A stretch of 64,000 nt of DNA, taken from contig BDSL01000123.1 of the NCBI GenBank assembly GCA_003116995.1, positions 213,532 through 277,531 of the forward strand, given 5' to 3'. This document shows, in pieces, positions 55,944-64,000 of this stretch. The notes beneath the pieces were generated by a model. That model searched no databases. It was not told where the DNA came from and saw nothing but the letters and a program-made list of their open reading frames with translations. Within the stretch, counting starts at the first letter, position 1. Each line of letters opens with the position of its first letter. The DNA comes from Yamagishiella unicocca. Taxonomy: Eukaryota; Chlorophyta; Chlorophyceae; Chlamydomonadales; Volvocaceae. The translations under genes and the position numbers were made by a program.

Positions 55944-58900
55944 CAGGTTTGCCTTGTCCTACAGGTGCAGTGCCTTGACCAAATGGCACCAAACTTGCGC
56001 TTTGATCTTTCAATGATATTTATAATCAATACCGAACGTTTTGGGGCCAGCAGCAAACCGCAAGAGGTACCTGAAAATGGCCATGGTGGTTAGCTAAGCA
56101 CTGAGCACCGAGCTAACTGCCCAGGTTTGCCTTGTCCTACAGGTGCAGTGCCTTGACCAAATGGCACCAAACTTGTGCTTTGATCTTTCAATGATATTTA
56201 TAATCAATACCGAACGTTTTGGGGCCAGCAGCAAACCGCAAGAGGTACCTGAAAATGGCCATGGTGGTTAGCGAAGCACAGAGCAACAAGCTGGCTGCCC
56301 AGGTTTGCCTTGTCCTACAGGTGCAGTGCCTTGACCAAATGGCACCAAACTTGCGCTTTGATCTTTCAATGATATTTATAATCAATACCGAACGTTTTGG
56401 GGCCAGCAGCAAACCGCAAGAGGTACCTGAAAATGGCCATGGTGGTTAGCTAAGCACTGAGCACCGAGCTAACTGCCCAGGTTTGCCTTGTCCTACAGGT
56501 GCAGTGCCTTGACCAAATGGCACCAAACTTGCGCTTTGATCTTTCAATGATATTTATAATCAATACCGAACGTTTTGGGGCCAGCAGCAAACCGCAAGAG
56601 GTACCTGAAAAAGGCCATGGTGGTTAGCTAAGCACAGAGCAACAAGCTGGCTGCCCAGGTTTGCCTTGTCCTACAGGTGCAGTGCCTTGACCAAATGGCA
56701 CCAAACTTGCGCTTTGATCTTTCAATGATATTTATAATCAATACCGAACGTTTTGGGGCCAGCAGCAAACCGCAAGAGGTACCTGAAAATGGCCATGGTG
56801 GTTAGCTAAGCACTGAGCACCGAGCTAACTGCCCAGGTTTGCCTTGTCCTACAGGTGCAGTGCCTTGACCAAATGGCACCAAACTTGTGCTTTGATCTTT
56901 CAATGATATTTATAATCAATACCGAACGTTTTGGGGCCAGCAGCAAACCGCAAGAGGTACCTGAAAATGGCCATGGTGGTTAGCGAAGCACAGAGCAATG
57001 AGCTGGCTGCCCACGTTTGCCTTGTCCTACAGGTGCAGTGCCTTGACCAAATGGCACCAAACTTGCGCTTTGATCTTTCAATGTTATTTATAATCAATAC
57101 CGAACGTTTTGGGGCCAGCAGCAAACCGCAAGAGGTACCTGAAAATGGCCATGGTGGTTAGCTAAGCACAGAGCAACGAGCTGGCTGCCCAGGTTTGCCT
57201 TGTCCTACAGGTGCAGTGCCTTGACCAAATGGCACCAAACTTGCGCTTTGATCTTTCAATGTTATTTATAATCAATACCGAACGTTTTGGGGCCAGCAGC
57301 AAACCGCAAGAGGTACCTGAAAATGGCCATGGTGGTTAGCGAAGCACAGAGCAACAAGCTGGCTGCCCAGGTTTGCCTTGTCCTACAGGTGCAGTGCCTT
57401 GACCAAATGGCACCAAACTTGCGCTTTGATCTTTCAATGATATTTATAATCAATACCGAACGTTTTGGGGCCAGCAGCAAACCGCAAGAGGTACCTGAAA
57501 ATGGCCATGGTGGTTAGCGAAGCACAGAGCAACAAGCTAACTGCCCAGGTTTGCCTTGTCCTACAGGTGCAGTGCCTTGACCAAATGGCACCAAACTTGC
57601 GCTTTGATCTTTCAATGATATTTATAATCAATACCGAACGTTTTGGGGCCAGCAGCAAACCGCAAGAGGTACCTGAAAATGGCCATGGTGGTTAGCTAAG
57701 CACTGAGCACCCAGCTAACTGCCCAGGTTTGCCTTGTCCTACAGGTGCAGTGCCTTGACCAAATGGCACCAAACTTGCGCTTTGATCTTTCAATGATATT
57801 TATAATCAATACCGAACGTTTTGGGGCCAGCAGCAAACCGCAAGAGGTACCTGAAAATGGCCATGGTGGTTAGCGAAGCACAGAGCAACGAGCTGGCTGC
57901 CCAGGTTTGCCTTGTCCTACAGGTGCAGTGCCTTGACCAAATGGCACCAAACTTGCGCTTTGATCTTTCAATGATATTTATAATCAATACCGAACGTTTT
58001 GGGGCCAGCAGCAAACCGCAAGAGGTACCTGAAAATGGCCATGGTGGTTAGCTAAGCACAGAGCAACGAGCTGGCTGCCCAGGTTTGCCTTGTCCTACAG
58101 GTGCAGTGCCTTGACCAAATGGCACCAAACTTGCGCTTTGATCTTTCAATGTTATTTATAATCAATACCGAACGTTTTGGGGCCAGCAGCAAACCGCAAG
58201 AGGTACCTGAAAATGGCCATGGTGGTTAGCGAAGCACAGAGCAACAAGCTGGCTGCCCAGGTTTGCCTTGTCCTACAGGTGCAGTGCCTTGACCAAATGG
58301 CACCAAACTTGCGCTTTGATCTTTCAATGATATTTATAATCAATACCAAACGTTTTGGGGCCAGCAGCAAACCGCAAGAGGTACCTGAAAATGGCCATGG
58401 TGGTTAGCTAAGCACAGAGCAACAAGCTGGCTGCCCAGGTTTGCCTTGTCCTACAGGTGCAGTGCCTTGACCAAATGGCACCAAACTTGCGCTTTGATCT
58501 TTCAATGATATTTATAATCAATACCGAACGTTTTGGGGCCAGCAGCAAACCGCAAGAGGTACCTGAAAATGGCCATGGTGGTTAGCTAAGCACAGAGCAA
58601 CGAGCTGGCTGCCCAGGTTTGCCTTGTCCTACAGGTGCAGTGCCTTGACCAAATGGCACCAAACTTGCGCTTTGATCTTTCAATGTTATTTATAATCAAT
58701 ACCGAACGTTTTGGGGCCAGCAGCAAACCGCAAGAGGTACCTGAAAATGGCCATGGTGGTTAGCTAAGCACAGAGCAACGAGCTGGCTGCCCAGGTTTGC
58801 CTTGTCCTACAGGTGCAGTGCCTTGACCAAATGGCACCAAACTTGCGCTTTGATCTTTCAATGTTATTTATAATCAATACCAAACGTTTTGGGGCCAGCA

Positions 58901-61900
58901 GCAAACCGCAAGAGGTACCTGAAAATGGCCATGGTGGTTAGCGAAGCACAGAGCAACGAGCTGGCTGCCCAGGTTTGCCTTGTCCTACAGGTGCAGTGCC
59001 TTGACCAAATGGCACCAAACTTGCGCTTTGATCTTTCAATGATATTTATAATCAATACCGAACGTTTTGGGGCCAGCAGCAAACCGCAAGAGGTACCTGA
59101 AAATGGCCATGGTGGTTAGCTAAGCACAGAGCAACGAGCTGGCTGCCCAGGTTTGCCTTGTCCTACAGGTGCAGTGCCTTGACCAAATGGCACCAAACTT
59201 GCGCTTTGATCTTTCAATGTTATTTATAATCAATACCGAACGTTTTGGGGCCAGCAGCAAACCGCAAGAGGTACCTGAAAATGGCCATGGTGGTTAGCTA
59301 AGCACAGAGCAACGAGCTGGCTGCCCAGGTTTGCCTTGTCCTACAGGTGCAGTGCCTTGACCAAATGGCACCAAACTTGCGCTTTGATCTTTCAATGTTA
59401 TTTATAATCAATACCAAACGTTTTGGGGCCAGCAGCAAACCGCAAGAGGTACCTGAAAATGGCCATGGTGGTTAGCTAAGCACTGAGCACCGAGCTAACT
59501 GCCCAGGTTTGCCTTGTCCTACAGGTGCAGTGCCTTGACCAAATGGCACCAAACTTGCGCTTTGATCTTTCAATGTTATTTATAATCAATACCGAACGTT
59601 TTGGGGCCAGCAGCAAACCGCAAGAGGTACCTGAAAATGGCCATGGTGGTTAGCTAAGCACAGAGCAACAAGCTGGCTGCCCAGGTTTGCCTTGTCCTAC
59701 AGGTGCAGTGCCTTGACCAAATGGCACCAAACTTGCGCTTTGATCTTTCAATGATATTTATAATCAATACCAAACGTTTTGGGGCCAGCAGCAAACCGCA
59801 AGAGGTACCTGAAAATGGCCATGGTGGTTAGCGAAGCACAGAGCAACAAGCTGGCTGCCCAGGTTTGCCTTGTCCTACAGGTGCAGTGCCTTGACCAAAT
59901 GGCACCAAACTTGCGCTTTGATCTTTCAATGATATTTATAATCAATACCGAACGTTTTGGGGCCAGCAGCAAACCGCAAGAGGTACCTGAAAATGGCCAT
60001 GGTGGTTAGCGAAGCACAGAGCAACGAGCTGGCTGCCCAGGTTTGCCTTGTCCTACAGGTGCAGTGCCTTGACCAAATGGCACCAAACTTGCGCTTTGAT
60101 CTTTCAATGATATTTTTAATCAATACCGAACGTTTTGGGGCCAGCAGCAAACCGCAAGAGGTACCTGAAAATGGCCATGGTGGTTAGCTAAGCACAGAGC
60201 AACGAGCTGGCTGCCCAGGTTTGCCTTGTCCTACAGGTGCAGTGCCTTGACCAAATGGCACCAAACTTGCGCTTTGATCTTTCAATGATATTTATAATCA
60301 ATACCGAACGTTTTGGGGCCAGCAGCAAACCGCAAGAGGTACCTGAAAATGGCCATGGTGGTTAGCTAAGCACAGAGCAACGAGCTGGCTGCCCAGGTTT
60401 GCCTTGTCCTACAGGTGCAGTGCCTTGACCAAATGGCACCAAACTTGCGCTTTGATCTTTCAATGTTATTTATAATCAATACCAAACGTTTTGGGGCCAG
60501 CAGCAAACCGCAAGAGGTACCTGAAAATGGCCATGGTGGTTAGCGAAGCACAGAGCAACGAGCTGGCTGCCCAGGTTTGCTTTGTCCTACAGGTGCAGTG
60601 CCTTGACCAAATGGCACCAAACTTGCGCTTTGATCTTTCAATGTTATTTATAATCAATACCGAACGTTTTGGGGCCAGCAGCAAACCGCAAGAGGTACCT
60701 GAAAATGGCCATGGTGGTTAGCTAAGCACAGAGCAACAAGCTGGCTGCCCAGGTTTGCCTTGTCCTACAGGTGCAGTGCCTTGACCAAATGGCACCAAAC
60801 TTGCGCTTTGATCTTTCGATGATATTTATAATCAATACCAAACGTTTTGGGGCCAGCAGCAAACCGCAAGAGGTACCTGAAAATGGCCATGGTGGTTAGC
60901 GAAGCACAGAGCAACAAGCTGGCTGCCCAGGTTTGCCTTGTCCTACAGGTGCAGTGCCTTGACCAAATGGCACCAAACTTGCGCTTTGATCTTTCAATGA
61001 TATTTATAATCAATACCGAACGTTTTGGGGCCAGCAGCAAACCGCAAGAGGTACCTGAAAATGGCCATGGTGGTTAGCGAAGCACAGAGCAACGAGCTGG
61101 CTGCCCAGGTTTGCCTTGTCCTACAGGTGCAGTGCCTTGACCAAATGGCACCAAACTTGCGCTTTGATCTTTCAATGATATTTTTAATCAATACCGAACG
61201 TTTTGGGGCCAGCAGCAAACCGCAAGAGGTACCTGAAAATGGCCATGGTGGTTAGCGAAGCACAGAGCAACAAGCTGGCTGCCCAGGTTTGCCTTGTCCT
61301 ACAGGTGCAGTGCCTTGACCAAATGGCACCAAACTTGCGCTTTGATCTTTCAATGATATTTATAATCAATACCGAACGTTTTGGGGCCAGCAGCAAACCG
61401 CAAGAGGTACCTGAAAATGGCCATGGTGGTTAGCTAAGCACAGAGCAACAAGCTGGCTGCCCAGGTTTGCCTTGTCCTACAGGTGCAGTGCCTTGACCAA
61501 ATGGCACCAAACTTGCGCTTTGATCTTTCAATGATATTTATAATCAATACCGAACGTTTTGGGGCCAGCAGCAAACCGCAAGAGGTACCTGAAAATGGCC
61601 ATGGTGGTTAGCTAAGCACAGAGCACCGAGCTGGCTGCCCAGGTTTGCCTTGTCCTACAGGTGCAGTGCCTTGACCAAATGCACCAAACTTGCGCTTTGA
61701 TCTTTCAATGTTATTTATAATCAATACCGAACGTTTGGGGGCCAGCAGCAAACCGCAAGAGGTACCTGAAAATGGCCATGGTGGTTAGCTAAGCACAGAG
61801 CAACGAGCTGGCTGCCCAGGTTTTGCCTTGTCCTACAGGTGCAGTGCCTTGACCAAATGGCACCAAACTTGCGCTTTGATCTTTCCAATGATATTTATAA

Positions 61901-64000
61901 TCAATACCGAACGTTTTGGGGCCAGCAGCAAACCGCAAGAGGTACCTGAAAATGGCCATGGTGGTTAGCTAAGCACGAGCACAAGCTCTGCCCAGGTTTG
62001 CCTTTTCCTTGTCACTACAAGGTGCAGTGCCATTGCTCATGACCAAATGGCCGACCAAACTTGCGCTTTGATCTTTCAATGATATTTATAATCAATACCG
62101 AACGTTTTGGGGCCAGCAGCAAACCGCAAGAGGTACCTGAAAATGGCCATGGTGGTAGCTAAGCACTGAGCACCGAGCTAACTGCCCAGGTTTGCCTTGT
62201 CCTACAGGTGCAGTGCCTTGACCAAATGCACCAAACTTGTGCTTTGATCTTTCAATGATATTTATAATCATACCGAACGTTTTGGGGCCAGCAGCAAACC
62301 GCAAGCGGTACCTGAAAATGGCCATGGTGGTTAGCGAAGCACAGAGCAACAAGCTGGCTGCCCAGGTTTGCCTTGTCCTACAGGTGCAGTGCCTTGACCA
62401 AATGGCACCAAACTTGCGCTTTGATCTTTCAATGATATTTATAATCAATACCGAACGTTTTGGGGCCAGCAGCAAACCGCAAGAGGTACCTGAAAATGGC
62501 CATGGTGGTTAGCTAAGCACAGAGCAACGAGCTGGCTGCCCAGGTTTGCCTTGTCCTACAGGTGCAGTGCCTTGACCAAATGGCACCAAACTTGCGCTTT
62601 GATCTTTCAATGATATTTATAATCAATACCGAACGTTTTGGGGCCAGCAGCAAACCGCAAGAGGTACCTGAAAAAGGCCATGGTGGTTAGCTAAGCACAG
62701 AGCAACAAGCTGGCTGCCCAGGTTTGCCTTGTCCTACAGGTGCAGTGCCTTGACCAAATGGCACCAAACTTGCGCTTTGATCTTCAATGATATTTATAAT
62801 CAATACCGAACGTTTTGGGCCAGCAGCAAACCGCAAGAGGTACCTGAAAATGGCCATGGTGGTTAGCTAAGCACTGAGCACCGAGCTAACTGCCCAGGTT
62901 TGCCTTGTCCTACAGGTGCAGTGCCTTGACCAAATGGCACCAAACTTGTGCCTTTGATCTTTCAATGATATTTATAATCAATACCGAACGTTTTGGGGCC
63001 AGCAGCAAACCGCAAGAGGTACCTGAAAATGGCCATGGTGGTTAGCGAAGCACAGAGCAATGAGCTGGCTGCCCACGTTTGCCTTGTCCTACAGGTGCAT
63101 GCCTTGACCAAATGGCACCAAACTTGCGCTTTGATCTTTCAATGTTATTTATAATCAATACCGAACGTTTTGGGGCCAGCAGCAAACCGCAAGAGGTACC
63201 TGAAAATGGCCATGGTGGTTAGCTAAGCACAGAGCAACGAGCTGGCTGCCCAGGTTTGCCTTGTCCTACAGGTGCAGTGCCTTGACCAAATGGCACCAAA
63301 CTTGCGCTTTGATCTTTCAATGTTATTTATAATCAATACCAAACGTTTTGGGGCCAGCAGCAAACCGCAAGAGGTACCTGAAAATGGCCATGGTGGTTAG
63401 CGAAGCACAGAGCAACGAGCTGGCTGCCCAGGTTTGCTTTGTCCTACAGGTGCAGTGCCTTGACCAAATGGCACCAAACTTGCGCTTTGATCTTTCAATG
63501 TATTTATAATCAATACGAACGTTTTGGGGCCAGCAGCAAACCGCAAGAGGTACCTGAAAATGGCCATGGTGGTTAGCTAAGCACAGAGCAACAAGCTGGC
63601 TGCCCAGGTTTGCCTTGTCCTACAGGTGCAGTGCCTTGACCAAATGGCACCAAACTTGCGCTTTGATCTTTCAATGATATTTATAATCAATACCGAACGT
63701 TTTGGGGCCAGCAGCAAACCGCAAGAGGTACCTGAAAATGGCCATGGTGGTTAGCTAAGCACAGAGCAACAAGCTGGCTGCCCAGGTTTGCCTTGTCCTA
63801 CAGGTGCAGTGCCTTGACCAAATGGCACCAAACTTGCGCTTTGATCTTTCAATGATATTTATAATCAATACCGAACGTTTTGGGGCCAGCAGCAAACCGC
63901 AAGAGGTACCTGAAAATGGCCATGGTGGTTAGCTAAGCACAGAGCAACGAGCTGGCTGCCCAGGTTTGCCTTGTCCTACAGGTGCAGTGCCTTGACCAAA
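55944..64000. repeat. 178-bp satellite array, right block (about 45 copies, continues past the window)
   Basis: Same unit, orientation and phase as 43491-45820. Higher-order duplication is visible: the private variant TATTTTTAAT occurs at 60111 and 61179, exactly 1068 bp (six units) apart. Units between 61680 and 63530 carry many single-base indels not seen elsewhere. No gene is supportable in this block. Confidence 0.97.

Noticed and set aside
43775..62512. Dozens of ~72-76-codon open frames on both strands in the 178-bp satellite (for example repeated MGPAANRKRYLKM)
   Set aside because: They recur once per satellite unit, exist on both strands, and stop in every copy. They are repeat by-products, not genes.

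Overview
The window looks like nuclear DNA of a green alga of the Chlamydomonadales (volvocine or Chlamydomonas-like). The left two thirds is GC-rich. Its genes are cut by many short GT-AG introns, often with GTGAG/GTGCG donors. The proteins carry long Ala/Gly/Gln/Ser runs, and TGTAA, the usual green-algal poly(A) signal, follows several stop codons. No bacterial operon, ribosome-binding-site pattern or RNA gene was seen. Exon models were built by hand from frame, phase and protein-family conservation; every model given closes to a whole number of codons.

Gene-rich part (1-41383). In order: a P-type IIB Ca2+-ATPase (+, 5' end cut by the window); a CAMK/CDPK-like protein kinase with a very long low-complexity tail (+); a PLAT-domain/PP2C phosphatase fusion (-); a coiled-coil protein ending in a PP2A B''-like EF-hand region (+); a mitochondrial-type proline dehydrogenase with an inserted EF-hand (+); an intronless DHHC palmitoyltransferase (+); and a CCDC112-like coiled-coil protein (-). 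Four of the seven have a Ca2+ connection (pump, CAMK-like kinase, two EF-hand proteins). This may be chance, and no operon-like organisation is implied.

Repeat-rich part (41384-64000). A frameshifted, 3'-truncated retroelement fragment with an RNase H domain (-) is followed by a GGTTAC-rich spacer and then a 178-bp satellite that runs off the window. The satellite is interrupted by a 10,123-bp insertion (45821-55943). This insertion has a perfect 7-bp target-site duplication (CAGGTTT), leaves the 178-bp phase intact, and has long inverted ends made of a ~320-420-bp unique part plus a 147-bp subterminal tandem array. Inside it lie a broken gene with a recombinase-like N-terminus, a 66-bp repeat tract, a 179-bp tandem array, and a second element: a 2,094-bp foldback transposon (52898-54991) that sits in the 147-bp array with its own perfect 7-bp duplication (GGTAAAA). 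The right ends of both elements, read inward, start CAGTAAGC, so they probably use the same transposition machinery.

The most unusual part is this repeat-in-transposon-in-repeat nest. It contains four unrelated tandem families whose periods (147, 171, 178, 179-180 bp) all fall in the nucleosome-size range. Part of the right-hand satellite (about 61680-63530) carries a dense cluster of single-base indels and should be treated as possibly poor assembly.
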